Assembly: GCF_014647495.1 (NCBI RefSeq)
Contig: NZ_BMPH01000002.1
Span: 343,156-407,155, forward strand
Source: Glutamicibacter protophormiae
Lineage (GTDB): Bacteria > Actinomycetota > Actinomycetes > Actinomycetales > Micrococcaceae
Length of the DNA stretch: 64,000 bases
Reading direction: 5' to 3'
The position numbers and the translations under genes are program-made. The notes below the pieces were generated by a model. The model saw nothing but the letters and a program-made list of their open reading frames with translations. It did no database searches and was not told where the DNA came from. Shown piece after piece: positions 18,070 through 26,860 of the stretch. How positions within the stretch are numbered: position 1 is the stretch's first letter; the number at the start of each line of letters is the position of its first letter.

Positions 18070-18981
18070 ATGTTCCACACGCGACTGGTTATCGACGGCG
18101 GACAAACCGAAACAAAGCTGCGGATTATCCGCCAGGGAGAAGTCTCGGAATTGCGCTTGCCCGGTGTCCAGACGCATCTGCCGGTTCTGCCCCAGCTGGC
18201 GGCCGCCATCGGGCACGCGGCAAATATCAGCGCGGCCGGGTTCGATGTCGTTTCCATCGGCACCACCGGCCTGACCAAGGCCGAACAGGACGCCGGGGAG
18301 CTCATGGCGATGCTGGAACCAGGAGTGGCATCGGGTCTCAATCTGGCTCATGACTCGGTGTCAAGTTACCTCGGGGCATTGGGTGACCGGCCAGGGGCAG
18401 TGGTTGCCGCGGGTACCGGCGTAGTCACCCTCGCCGTAGGAGCCCGCACCACAGCCCGCGTGGACGGCTGGGGCAACATCATGGGGGATTCCGGCAGCGC
18501 CTACTGGATGGGGCAGCAGGCGCTGTCCGCGGTGATGCGCGCCCACGACGGCCGCGGACCGCAGACGGCCCTGGGCATCGCCGTCAGGGACCGCTGGCCG
18601 GATCTCGAAGAAGCCTACATCCAGCTCCAGGCCGACCCGAACCGGATTGCGGTGGTGGCCTCCTTCGGCAAGGAGGTTTCCCTGCGCGCAGGGGGCGATC
18701 CCGTCGCAGCCAGGATCTGCGAGCTCGCGGGCAGGGAACTGGCCCATTCGGCGGCCACCGCATTGCGCCGAACCGGACAGGAGGCCTCGCACCCCGCCGT
18801 GGCCTGTCTTGGCGGTGTGTTTGCCGGCGCGCAGGTCCGCGCGGCTTTCATCGCCGAGCTTGCGTTGCAGGTCCCCGGCGCGCGGCTGGCCGAACCTGCC
18901 GGCGAGGGGCTGGACGGCATCGCCATGATGGCCGGACTGCCGGAAAACCACCCGCTGAGGGCCATGATTTCTTCCATCTGA
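18070..18981 (+). CDS. BadF/BadG/BcrA/BcrD-type ATPase, N-acetylglucosamine kinase-like
   Basis: 303 residues with the ASKHA phosphotransferase fold. Seen are the phosphate-1 loop (LVIDGGQTETKLR), the phosphate-2 region (VAAGTGVVTLAVG), GDSGSAYWMGQQAL and the C-terminal ACLGGVFAGA. Members of this length in actinobacteria are usually annotated as N-acetylglucosamine or related sugar kinases. ATG at 18070 has GGGAG 10 bases upstream. No sugar genes are adjacent, so the substrate is uncertain. Confidence 0.8.
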   Translation: MFHTRLVIDGGQTETKLRIIRQGEVSELRLPGVQTHLPVLPQLAAAIGHAANISAAGFDVVSIGTTGLTKAEQDAGELMAMLEPGVASGLNLAHDSVSSYLGALGDRPGAVVAAGTGVVTLAVGARTTARVDGWGNIMGDSGSAYWMGQQALSAVMRAHDGRGPQTALGIAVRDRWPDLEEAYIQLQADPNRIAVVASFGKEVSLRAGGDPVAARICELAGRELAHSAATALRRTGQEASHPAVACLGGVFAGAQVRAAFIAELALQVPGARLAEPAGEGLDGIAMMAGLPENHPLRAMISSI

Positions 18982-19079
18982 GCCACTCAGCCGGTTCGGG
19001 GGTGACCCTACTAATATGTGCATCGCCTCATGGAGTGACAAGATAGGTTCAGAACTATTTGCGCACCAAAGGAGTCACC

Positions 19080-19397
19080 GTGAGTTACCGTGTCGGTCCA
19101 GCAGACCAGTTGCCAGAAGGCGAAGCATTGCTGGTAGAGGCAAAAGACAGTGGAGCCGTCGAGGACATCGCGGTGTTCCACGCCGAAGACGGTAACTTCT
19201 ATGCGCTGCAGGACGAATGCACCCACGAGGTGGCATCGTTGTCCGAAGGCTGGATCGACGGCTGCGAAGTCGAGTGCCCGCTGCACTCCTCCAGCTTCGA
19301 TCTGCGCACCGGCAAGGTGCTGTGCATGCCAGCCACCAAGGACGCCCGCACCTACAAGGTCAGCGTGGTGGACGGCAACCTGGAACTCGACATCTAG
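19080..19397 (+). CDS. Rieske-type ferredoxin (orphan copy)
   Basis: 105 residues; small electron carrier for a ring-hydroxylating oxygenase. The [2Fe-2S] ligands are visible as CTHE and CPLHSSSF. GTG at 19080 has AAAGGAG 6-7 bases upstream. It abuts the reductase gene (TAGATG). It is strikingly similar along its length to the ferredoxin at 49269: both have DIAVFHAEDGNFYAL, EVECP and LCMPAT.DAR. No oxygenase alpha or beta subunit lies within several kilobases, so its oxygenase partner must be elsewhere. Confidence 0.92.
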   Translation: MSYRVGPADQLPEGEALLVEAKDSGAVEDIAVFHAEDGNFYALQDECTHEVASLSEGWIDGCEVECPLHSSSFDLRTGKVLCMPATKDARTYKVSVVDGNLELDI

Positions 19398-20540
19398 ATG
19401 TCCTCCGTCCACATCATCGGGGCAGGGGTCGCCGGCTACACCCTGGCCCGCGAGCTGGTCAGCCGGAACTACGCCGGGAGCATCAGCATCAGCGACGCCC
19501 AGGGCCTGCCCTACGACCGCCCGCCGCTGAGCAAGTCCCTGCAGGTCGAACCCTTCGCACCGGTCTCCTGGTACCGCGAGCACCGCATCAACCTGGTCCA
19601 GGAGGAGATCACCCAGCTGCCGCTGCCGACCGCCGACGACGACTGGGTGGTCCTTGCCACCGGCACCATCCCGCGCACCCTGGATATCCCCGGCGCCGAA
19701 TTCGCGCGCAGCCTGCACACCGCGGCCGACGCCCGGCACCTGGCCCGCGCCCTGGAAGACGGCATGTTCGGCCAGCGCGTGCTGATCATCGGGGCCGGCC
19801 TGGTCGGCGCCGAATTCGCCTCCACAGCCCGGATGCTCGGCGCCCAGGTCACCCTGGTCTCCAGTTCCAACGCCCCGCTGGCCCACGTGCTGGGAGAAGA
19901 CCTGGCCGAGCAGCTGCATGCGGAGCACCGCACCCACGGCATCACCACGATCACCGGCGCGGTCACCGAACTGGGCCCCGGCTACGCGATCGTCTCCGGG
20001 ACGCGCCATGAAGCGGACCTCATCGTCGCGGCCATCGGCGTCGAGCCGGACACCGCGCTCGCCGAACGCTCGGGCCTGGACGTGGAGAACGGAATCCTGG
20101 TCGACGCCGGCCAGCGGTCGACAAGCCACCGCCAGGTGCTGGCCGCGGGCGACGCCGCCCGCGAAGCCGGGCAGGCCCGTGCGGTGCACTGGGAAGCCGC
20201 CATGGAAGACGCGGCCATCGCCGCCTCCACCATCCTCGGCACCCCGGCGCCTGCGCGTTCGATCCCGTGGTTCTGGTCCGACCGCCACGACACCCACGTG
20301 GAAACCGTGGGCGATTTCTCCAAGGTCGCCAGCGTCGTGAAGCGGCACAACCGCCGCGGCAAGATCCAGACGGTGTTCGGGCTGGACGAGTCCGGCGCGC
20401 TGGTTGCGGCCTCCATGATCGACGGGGGACTGATGTCCAAGGCGGTGCGGAAGCTGATGGCCCGCGGTATCACCCCCGGCATTGAACAGCTAGAGGACCC
20501 GCAGATCGGTCCCCGCGAGTTAGGACGACCCGCCCCATGA
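19398..20540 (+). CDS. FAD-dependent ferredoxin reductase (orphan copy)
   Basis: 380 residues. NAD(P)H:ferredoxin reductase of the BphA4/HcaD type. The FAD-binding GxGxxG is IIGAGVAGYTLA, followed by the family signature YDRPPLSK. The NAD-binding repeat is LIIGAGLVGAEFASTA. The second FAD contact VLAAGDAA and the C-terminal W-FWSDRHDTHVE segment are present. ATG directly follows the ferredoxin stop. It is paralogous to the reductase at 49629. The next gene overlaps as ATGA, so ferredoxin, reductase and MFS permease are one transcript. Confidence 0.92.
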   Translation: MSSVHIIGAGVAGYTLARELVSRNYAGSISISDAQGLPYDRPPLSKSLQVEPFAPVSWYREHRINLVQEEITQLPLPTADDDWVVLATGTIPRTLDIPGAEFARSLHTAADARHLARALEDGMFGQRVLIIGAGLVGAEFASTARMLGAQVTLVSSSNAPLAHVLGEDLAEQLHAEHRTHGITTITGAVTELGPGYAIVSGTRHEADLIVAAIGVEPDTALAERSGLDVENGILVDAGQRSTSHRQVLAAGDAAREAGQARAVHWEAAMEDAAIAASTILGTPAPARSIPWFWSDRHDTHVETVGDFSKVASVVKRHNRRGKIQTVFGLDESGALVAASMIDGGLMSKAVRKLMARGITPGIEQLEDPQIGPRELGRPAP

Positions 20541-21793
20541 GCGCTGGAGCACCCGGGAGCATTCCAGCAGCACTGCAGGTTCCCACCCGGCGCGTAGGCG
20601 CCGGGTGGATCACCGCCCTGGTAATCGTGCACATCGGCATCAACGTCGGCTTCTTCGCACCCATCCAGGTGCTGCTGGGCCTGCATGCCCAGCAATTGGA
20701 CGCCAGCCAGAAGAACGCGATCCTCTCGCTGGTCACCGGCGTGGGCGCGGCCGTCTCCCTGGTGGCCAACCCGCTGTTCGGCGCCTTGAGCGACCGCAGC
20801 ACCTCGCGGTTCGGCCGACGCATCCCGTGGGTCTTCTTCGGCACCATCGCCGGAGCGCTGGCGCTGCTGCTGATGTCCACCGCGCAGACCGTGAGTCTGC
20901 TGGTGCTCGGCTGGGCGCTGATGCAGGCGGCGGGCAATGCCGCGCTGGCCGCGATCTTCGCCGCCATCCCGGACAAGGTTCCGGTGGAGCAGCGCGGCAT
21001 GGTGGGCGGCCTGGTGGCCCTGGGCCAGACCTGCGGATCCCTGATCGGCGCGGTCATTGGCATGTATGCCGCCCAGGACCTCGTCTTCGGGTACGCCATC
21101 GTCGCGGTGGCCGTGGCGCTGTGCTCCATCCCGTACGTCATGATGCGCCAGGACGTTCCGCTGCCCAAGGGAGCGTTGCCGGCGCTGAAGGCCGGTGAAT
21201 TCCTCAAGAGCTTCTGGATCAACCCGGTTAAGCACAAGGACTTCGGATGGGCCTGGCTGACCCGCTTCATGCTGTACCTGGGCTGCCAGCTGTGCCTGGT
21301 GTACCTCTTGTTCTTCCTGCAGGACGAACTGGGGCATCCGGATCCCGCCCAAGGCGTGCTGGTGCTGACGGCGATCTATGCATTCTGCGTGATCTTCTCT
21401 TCGGTGATCTCCGGAAAGCTTTCCGACCGCGACGGAAAGCGCAAGAAATTCGTGATCACCTCCTCGGTCATCGTGGCAGCGGCGGCCGGAGTGCTCGCCA
21501 TTGCTTCGAGCTTCACCACAGCGATTATCGCCGCGGTGCTGCTGGGCATAGGGTTCGGCGCGTATCTGGCGGTGGACTTCGCCCTGCTGACCCAGGTGCT
21601 GCCCAACGCCGATTCGCGGGGCAAGGACCTGGGCATGATCAACATCGCCAATTCGCTGCCGCAGGTGGTAGCGCCGCTGGTGGCCTGGCTGTCGGTGACC
21701 TGGTTCGGCGGCTACCCGACGCTGTTCCTCATTTCTGCCGTGATCAGCCTGGTCGGAGCCGCGCTGGTCCGCCGGATCAAGAGCGTTCCGTAA
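20537..21793 (+). CDS. MFS transporter
   Basis: 418 residues with about 12 membrane helices and the MFS loop 2-3 signature (NPLFGALSDRSTSRFGRRIPW). ATG at 20537 overlaps the reductase stop by four bases. Its place in an oxygenase-electron-transfer operon suggests uptake of the substrate of the unseen oxygenase, but this is inference. Confidence 0.88.
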   Translation: MSAGAPGSIPAALQVPTRRVGAGWITALVIVHIGINVGFFAPIQVLLGLHAQQLDASQKNAILSLVTGVGAAVSLVANPLFGALSDRSTSRFGRRIPWVFFGTIAGALALLLMSTAQTVSLLVLGWALMQAAGNAALAAIFAAIPDKVPVEQRGMVGGLVALGQTCGSLIGAVIGMYAAQDLVFGYAIVAVAVALCSIPYVMMRQDVPLPKGALPALKAGEFLKSFWINPVKHKDFGWAWLTRFMLYLGCQLCLVYLLFFLQDELGHPDPAQGVLVLTAIYAFCVIFSSVISGKLSDRDGKRKKFVITSSVIVAAAAGVLAIASSFTTAIIAAVLLGIGFGAYLAVDFALLTQVLPNADSRGKDLGMINIANSLPQVVAPLVAWLSVTWFGGYPTLFLISAVISLVGAALVRRIKSVP

Positions 21794-21795
21794 CC

Positions 21796-22296
21796 ATGTC
21801 CGAAACCATCGCGTGGCTCATGGACGGCGCACCGTATGCCATCACCTTCGTGTTCTTCTTCTGCCTGGCGTTCGCCCGCGGCAACGCCACGTATTGGATG
21901 GGGCGAGGTATCGCCAAGGGCGTGGAACATACGAGGTTTGAACGCCACCTTCATGGCCCGGTCTACCTGCGCGCGCAGCGATTCATCGCCCGCTGGGGCA
22001 TGCTGGCGGTTCCGCTGAGCTTCCTGACGGTGGGCATCCAGTCAGCGGTCAATGCCTCGGCCGGCGTCAGCCGCATGCCGGTGCGCCGCTACCTGCCGGC
22101 CGTCGCGGTGGGAGCCATCGCCTGGGCGCTGCTCTACACCACCATCGGCATGGCGGTGTTCTACGCATGGCTGGCGCTGGACTGGCCATGGCTCGTCGGC
22201 GGGGCGCTGGTGATCGCGATGGCGGCAGCAGTGATCATCCGGATGCGCAAACGCCGCACCGCGCACGACTCCCCTCAGGACATCCCGCCGCACTAG
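21796..22296 (+). CDS. DedA/VTT-family-like membrane protein
   Basis: 166 residues. The middle has the VTT-domain pattern (GPVYLRAQRFIARWGMLAVP, then NASAGVSRMPVRRYL), and four to five membrane segments are predicted. The protein is somewhat short for DedA. ATG at 21796 lies 2 bases after the MFS stop. Members act in membrane homeostasis as lipid scramblases or transporters; the reason for its presence here is unclear. Confidence 0.7.
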   Translation: MSETIAWLMDGAPYAITFVFFFCLAFARGNATYWMGRGIAKGVEHTRFERHLHGPVYLRAQRFIARWGMLAVPLSFLTVGIQSAVNASAGVSRMPVRRYLPAVAVGAIAWALLYTTIGMAVFYAWLALDWPWLVGGALVIAMAAAVIIRMRKRRTAHDSPQDIPPH

Positions 22297-22363
22297 TCCC
22301 GGCACTTGTCCTCCGCAAGACCAATAGAAGCACCACGAATCGTTGAAAGCAGGTGTGCAATCG

Positions 22364-22852
22364 ATGCTCAATGGAACCAACGCTTCGGGCGGCCCCACGG
22401 CGCAGCTCGATGATCTGGACCGCAAGCTGCTGGAGCTGCTCTCCAAGAACTCCCGCCGGACCAACAACTCATTGGCCGAAGAACTGGGCATCGCGGCATC
22501 GACCTGCCTGGCCCGGCTTAACGCCTTGCGCGACTCCGGGGTGATCTCGCGGTTCACCATCGAAGTGGATCCGCAGGTGCTCGGCAGGGAACTGGAAGCC
22601 TTGATCTTCGTGCGCATCCGTCCCGGCGCCCGCCACCTGATGGCGAATTTCGCTACGCAGATGCGGGACAAGCCCGGGGTGCGCCAGCTCTTCTTCCTGG
22701 GCGGCGCCGACGACTTCGTGCTGCATGTAGCCGTGCGCAATTCCTCGGACGTGCGCCAGTTCGTGCTGGACAACCTGTCGGCCAACCCTGCTGTGGCAAC
22801 CACGCAGACATCACTCGTCTTCGAACACAGCCACGGAACCGGCGAGTTCTAG
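22364..22852 (+). CDS. Lrp/AsnC family transcriptional regulator
   Basis: 162 residues. The N-terminal HTH (LDDLDRKLLELLSKNSRRTNNSLAEELG ... ASTCLARLNALRDSGVI) is followed by a C-terminal RAM ligand-binding domain. The start is uncertain: ATG 22364 is used, with AGG 10 bases upstream, but GTG 22355 and TTG 22343 are in frame. It ends the 19080-22852 run and may control it. Confidence 0.88.
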   Translation: MLNGTNASGGPTAQLDDLDRKLLELLSKNSRRTNNSLAEELGIAASTCLARLNALRDSGVISRFTIEVDPQVLGRELEALIFVRIRPGARHLMANFATQMRDKPGVRQLFFLGGADDFVLHVAVRNSSDVRQFVLDNLSANPAVATTQTSLVFEHSHGTGEF

Positions 22853-22909
22853 CGGCTTCGCGGCGGCGGAACAGGGCGTTAAATACGCGCCGAATCGATA
22901 CCCCAATTC

Positions 22910-22925
22910 ATTTATTCGAATAAAT
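22910..22925. promoter_or_regulatory. 16-bp perfect palindrome upstream of a small membrane protein gene
   Basis: The perfect dyad ATTTATTCGAATAAAT is followed within a few bases by TAAAGT. It lies in the 200-base gap between the Lrp gene and the gene at 23053. It is a candidate operator; the regulator is unknown. Confidence 0.45.
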
Positions 22926-23052
22926 CTGCTAAAGTTGTTGTTCTTCTCTACAAGAGGAAGAAACGTTCGGCAAGTTCGAAGCGAACACAGCTCAATGCTG
23001 ACGTAGCCGGGTGAGGAATCCTCGGCTTGAAGATAAGGGGGTCGAGAAGACA

Positions 23053-23292
23053 ATGAACATGGAAGCCACAATGCTCACTGCCCTGGTCACCCTGGTGGTG
23101 CTGGCAGTCGTTACAGTCGTCATGGTGCGCAAATACAATCGCAACCATCACACGGAGATTCGCCAGGGTCTGCTCAAGCAGGCTCATCACTATGGCATCA
23201 CATCACCGGATGACATGACCAACAATGAACTGACGTTGCAGATCCGTGCAGCCAAGCGTGCCCGCAAGCAGCGGAACATCAAGACCGCATAG
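23053..23292 (+). CDS. Small membrane protein, hypothetical
   Basis: 79 residues. One N-terminal membrane helix (about residues 7-25, rich in Leu/Val/Thr) is followed by a basic cytoplasmic tail ending in AKRARKQRNIK. The tail contains a LEM/SAP-like helix pattern (QAHHYGITSPDDMTNNEL). ATG at 23053 is chosen because the preceding codons look non-coding. A good terminator follows. Not recognised. Confidence 0.65.
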   Translation: MNMEATMLTALVTLVVLAVVTVVMVRKYNRNHHTEIRQGLLKQAHHYGITSPDDMTNNELTLQIRAAKRARKQRNIKTA

Positions 23293-23316
23293 TAGCTGCG
23301 GAATACACACCGACTG

Positions 23317-23349
23317 AAAAGCGGAGGCAGAAACCTGCCTCCGCTTTAC
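23317..23349 (+). terminator. Rho-independent terminator
   Basis: 10-bp perfect stem (23321-23330 with 23335-23344), AAAC loop, AAAA before and TTT after. It may work in both directions. Confidence 0.85.
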
Positions 23350-23573
23350 TCGTGCCCTGGCGAAACGAATGTGTCCGAGGGGCGCCGGGAACGGGGAATG
23401 CGCGTGCACCGGGGTCGTCCCGGCCGTATCTCTGCTGGTCAACCGCTCGGCAACGGGGAACAGCAGCGCGAAAAATTGCCCCCCTTGGCAAGCAGGTGAA
23501 GCAGGAGTACTGTTTTCCATTCGTAAGGCTGTTCTACACCATGTAGACGGCAGGCGCTACGAATTTGGATTCT

Positions 23574-24944
23574 ATGAGCAAAATCCAGCGGAAACATCGT
23601 TTTCATGTTTCCGGATCAACCGTGGTGGCGCGGCCAGCCCGCATGGTGGCTACCGGATTCGCCATCACCATCCTGGCTGGCGGACTGCTTCTCGCTTCCC
23701 CGCTTTCCTCCGCCACAGGCCAATGGACTCCATTTATTGATGCGGTATTCACCGCAACCTCCGCAGTGTGCGTCACCGGCCTCGCAGTGCTGGATACCGC
23801 GACGCACTTCAGCGTTTTCGGGAAGATCGTCATCATCGCGCTGATCCAGGCCGGGGGTCTGGGCATCATGCTCATCGCCTCCCTGATCTCGCTGAGCATT
23901 CTGGGAAAACTCAGTCTTCGCGCCAAGATCACCGCACAAACTGAAGCCAAGGCGGTCGAGGGCCCGAACGTAAAGAATGCGGCCCTGTCCATCGTGAAGG
24001 TGACCTTCGTGATCGAGGGTGCCATTGCGCTGCTGCTGGCTGCGCGGTTCATTTTCGGATACGGCTATTCGCTCGGGCAAGGCCTGGCCTACGGCGGATT
24101 CCATGCTATCTCGGCTTTCAATAATGCGGGTTTCGCACTCTTTTCCGACAACTTGATGGGGTTTGCCGCCGATCCGTGGATCTGTCTTCCCCTTGCCGCA
24201 GCGATCATCCTTGGCGGGCTGGGTTTCCCTGTGATCCTGCAGATCCGCCGATACGCGAGGAATCGGCTTAAATGGTCCATGAACACGAAGATCGTGCTGG
24301 CGGGCACGGTCGCGCTGCTGTTGCTCGGCACCGTGTTCATCACCGCGATGGAGTGGAGGAACCCGGACACCTTGGGACCCATGGCGATGCAGGATAAGCT
24401 CTTGGCCGGCTTCTTCCAATCCGTGCAGACGCGAACCGCGGGGTTCAACTCCATCAATATCGGGGATATGCATTCGGCCACCTGGTTGGGCATGGACTTG
24501 CTCATGTTTATCGGTGCAGGCCCGGCGGGCACCGGCGGCGGTATCAAGATCACGACCTTCGCCGTCCTGTTCTTCATCATCCTCACAGAATTGCGCGGGG
24601 AAGCCGCCGTGAACATCTTCGGCAAGCGGCTGCCTCGTTCGGTGCATCGCCAGGCGATTACGGTGGCGCTGGTCGCTGTGGCTGCGGTATTCACGGGGAC
24701 CATGGCACTGCTGGTGATCACGGAATTCAGCCTCGACGAATGCCTGTTCGAAGCAACATCGGCCTTCGCAACGGTGGGACTTTCGACCGGCATTACACCC
24801 AAGCTGCCCGCGACAGGCGAAGCGGTGCTGATTGCACTGATGTATCTGGGACGCGTCGGAGTCCTCTCGCTGGGGTCAGCGCTCGCACTGCGCGACAAGA
24901 AAGCAGTATTCGAACTTCCAAAGGAAAGGCCAGCAATTGGTTAA
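23574..24944 (+). CDS. Potassium uptake channel subunit, TrkH/KtrB family
   Basis: 457 residues, KtrB-like length. All four pore loops with their filter glycine can be seen: TSAVCVTGLAV, FHAISAFNNAGFALF, FQSVQTRTAGFNSI and FEATSAFATVGLSTGI. The protein forms the membrane pore that moves K+ with its cytoplasmic RCK partner, encoded by the overlapping next gene. ATG at 23574 has no strong ribosome site; a TTG three codons earlier is possible. I looked for a c-di-AMP riboswitch in the 220-base leader and did not find its conserved core. Confidence 0.93.
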   Translation: MSKIQRKHRFHVSGSTVVARPARMVATGFAITILAGGLLLASPLSSATGQWTPFIDAVFTATSAVCVTGLAVLDTATHFSVFGKIVIIALIQAGGLGIMLIASLISLSILGKLSLRAKITAQTEAKAVEGPNVKNAALSIVKVTFVIEGAIALLLAARFIFGYGYSLGQGLAYGGFHAISAFNNAGFALFSDNLMGFAADPWICLPLAAAIILGGLGFPVILQIRRYARNRLKWSMNTKIVLAGTVALLLLGTVFITAMEWRNPDTLGPMAMQDKLLAGFFQSVQTRTAGFNSINIGDMHSATWLGMDLLMFIGAGPAGTGGGIKITTFAVLFFIILTELRGEAAVNIFGKRLPRSVHRQAITVALVAVAAVFTGTMALLVITEFSLDECLFEATSAFATVGLSTGITPKLPATGEAVLIALMYLGRVGVLSLGSALALRDKKAVFELPKERPAIG

Positions 24945-25635
24945 CTTCTCCGGCGGCCGCGGTGCGGCCAAGAAAATCGCCCATGCCAACTCCGTGGCGG
25001 TGATCGGCCTGGGCCGTTTCGGAGCCTCGCTGGCACTTGAGCTGATGAGCTCGGGCACCAGCGTGCTGGGAATCGACCTGGATGAAGACATCGTCCAGTC
25101 CCTCAACGGCGAACTCACCCAGGTGGTCAGGGCGGACGCAACCAAGCGCGAGGCGCTTGAACAGCTTTCGCTCAACGAATTCGACCGCGTGGTGGTAGCC
25201 ATCGGAAACCATCTCCAGGCATCGATCCTGACCTGTTCCAAGTTGTTGAGCATGGGGATTCCCCATGTGTGGGCGAAGGCGCTGGATGACCAGCACGGCT
25301 TGATCCTTGAGCAGCTCGGCGTCCATCACATCATCTACCCGGAAAAGGACATGGGCCGCAGGGTGGCCCACCTGGTGCGCGGATCGATGATGGACTACCT
25401 GGAGATCGATCGTGGATTCGCCATGGTGAAAATGACGACTCCGAAGGTGCTGCAGGGGCTGAAGCTCGGTGACAGCAACTTGCGTAAGCACTACGGCGTG
25501 ACGGTGGCGGCCCGGACCAACGACGAGGGCCGGTGGCAGCACGCCGATGCCCAGACGGTGCTCAAGGCCGGAGACCGCATCCTGGTGCTCGGCCCGATTG
25601 CTGATACCGAGACCTTCGGCCAGTTGCCGGACTGA
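24937..25635 (+). CDS. Potassium uptake regulatory subunit, TrkA/KtrA (RCK) family
   Basis: 232 residues. An N-terminal Rossmann RCK domain (VAVIGLGRFGASLALEL, with acidic GIDLDED at the end of beta 2) is followed by a TrkA-C domain. It gates the TrkH/KtrB pore according to bound nucleotide. The start is TTG at 24937, eight bases before the trkH stop, with AAAGGAAAGG 7 bases upstream. Translation is probably coupled. Confidence 0.93.
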   Translation: MVNFSGGRGAAKKIAHANSVAVIGLGRFGASLALELMSSGTSVLGIDLDEDIVQSLNGELTQVVRADATKREALEQLSLNEFDRVVVAIGNHLQASILTCSKLLSMGIPHVWAKALDDQHGLILEQLGVHHIIYPEKDMGRRVAHLVRGSMMDYLEIDRGFAMVKMTTPKVLQGLKLGDSNLRKHYGVTVAARTNDEGRWQHADAQTVLKAGDRILVLGPIADTETFGQLPD

Positions 25636-25837
25636 TCGGGTTCTCGGCAGCAGTCTCGCACCGGCCCAGACGATCAGCCAGATGTGGCGCCAGCGCGTTT
25701 AACGCTGAAATCGTGCCGTTTGCATCACAGGGCCATGTGTGTTTGTGAACAAATAGACAGGTATTTAACAGGTGGGGAAAATTCGTGGGGTTTACTGGAA
25801 GTACGGTGTTTGAATCTATTTAGGAGCGCGGTTACGC

Positions 25838-26266
25838 ATGGGCACGATCCCACTTGGCGAAGATATTCTGTTGGCACGACATGGCTCGAACATTGTCAAG
25901 CTTCGCCAGGACCGCAAACACCGCTCGACCGTCGCCTACCTGCGCGGCGGAGAGATCGACACCGCCTCGAATGTCTTGATGGCAACCCAGGAAGTGGCAC
26001 CGGCCGTCTCACAGGCCACATTCGAGCAGGCCCAGCCTGCGGCAGAGCAGCCGGCAACGCCAGCGGCAAGCATCAGCGCCGGCGCAGCCCGCTACCTGAA
26101 CAATGAGAGTGCCATCAGCCGTGACGAAGTCCGTTCACTGGCCAAGATCTCGCTGGGCTTCAGCGCGATCATGGGCACCGTCTTCGGCGGCCTGCTGCTG
26201 GCCCTGTACAAGGTCGGCGGCCCCGAAGCCTTCGATTCCATCGCGACGATGACCACGATGCAGTAA
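25838..26266 (+). CDS. Hypothetical protein with C-terminal membrane segment
   Basis: 142 residues. A compact N-terminal part (about 1-50, TIPLGEDILLARHGSNIVKL) is followed by a Gln/Pro/Ala-rich linker (about 55-85) and a C-terminal region with one glycine-rich membrane helix (IMGTVFGGLLLALYKV). ATG at 25838 follows TAGGAG. A terminator lies 20 bases after the stop. Not recognised. Confidence 0.6.
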   Translation: MGTIPLGEDILLARHGSNIVKLRQDRKHRSTVAYLRGGEIDTASNVLMATQEVAPAVSQATFEQAQPAAEQPATPAASISAGAARYLNNESAISRDEVRSLAKISLGFSAIMGTVFGGLLLALYKVGGPEAFDSIATMTTMQ

Positions 26267-26286
26267 GCACAAATCTTTCACCGTTT

Positions 26287-26322
26287 GAAGCAGGGCCCTT
26301 CCGGGGCCCTGCTTCTGCATTT
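26287..26322 (+). terminator. Rho-independent terminator
   Basis: 12-bp perfect stem (26287-26298 with 26304-26315), 5-base loop, then a short T-rich tail. Confidence 0.85.
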
Positions 26323-26435
26323 AATCGCGCTGTCTTCCCGCACTTCCGATCCGCAGTCGACCTGCCCTTGTCAAGTCTCGTATTTCTGCGACCCAAGGAA
26401 TAGGATTGCCGCAACGCGAGGGATGGGAGTGCATC

Positions 26436-26624
26436 ATGCGCTTTGTTTTGGAAGTCAATTTCGACACCGAGAATATGCAGCTCAAGCCGTTGGAGGAGTT
26501 GCAGAAGATTCTGCGTGATTGGTCCAACAAGATCACCATGTATCCGCTCGTCCCCGGCGCGCAGGAAGACGTCTTCGACTCCGACAACGAGGAAGTCGGG
26601 GAGTGGGCGATCCTGGACGACTAG
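26436..26624 (+). CDS. Small acidic protein, hypothetical
   Basis: 62 residues, acidic C-terminus (DVFDSDNEEVGEWAILDD). ATG at 26436 has GGGAG 7 bases upstream. The last bases overlap the convergent LapA-like gene. Not recognised; the good ribosome site and composition argue that it is real. Confidence 0.6.
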   Translation: MRFVLEVNFDTENMQLKPLEELQKILRDWSNKITMYPLVPGAQEDVFDSDNEEVGEWAILDD

Positions 26625-26860
26625 TCCCCGCGCTTGGAGAATCTTCCGATCACATAACCTGCCGCCAGGGTGATGAGCAGGACCGCCCACAACGGAGCCG
26701 AGGTGTGGAACAGGAAGAACTCGACGCGCACGATATTCAGGTTCTGCAACATGAACACCAGTGCCACGATGACCAGAGCCATCGAAGCCCACTGCCTGCC
26801 GGTGATCCGAGCCAGCCAGGACTTCTGCTGCGGTCCCTTGGCGTCAGGGGTTTGATCCAT
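26621..26860 (-). CDS. LapA-domain (DUF1049) membrane protein
   Basis: 79 residues with two membrane helices in the LapA pattern (FMLQNLNIVRVEFFLFHTSAPLW, then a glycine-containing second helix and FSKRGD). ATG at 26860 overlaps the tetR stop (TAATG), so it is co-translated with the regulator. The role in actinobacteria is unknown. Confidence 0.8.
   Translation of the reverse strand: MDQTPDAKGPQQKSWLARITGRQWASMALVIVALVFMLQNLNIVRVEFFLFHTSAPLWAVLLITLAAGYVIGRFSKRGD

Noticed and set aside
23350..23573. Possible c-di-AMP riboswitch upstream of the potassium-uptake genes
   Set aside because: The location would fit, but I could not align the conserved core; only short unrelated hairpins are present. 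A covariance-model search would settle it.
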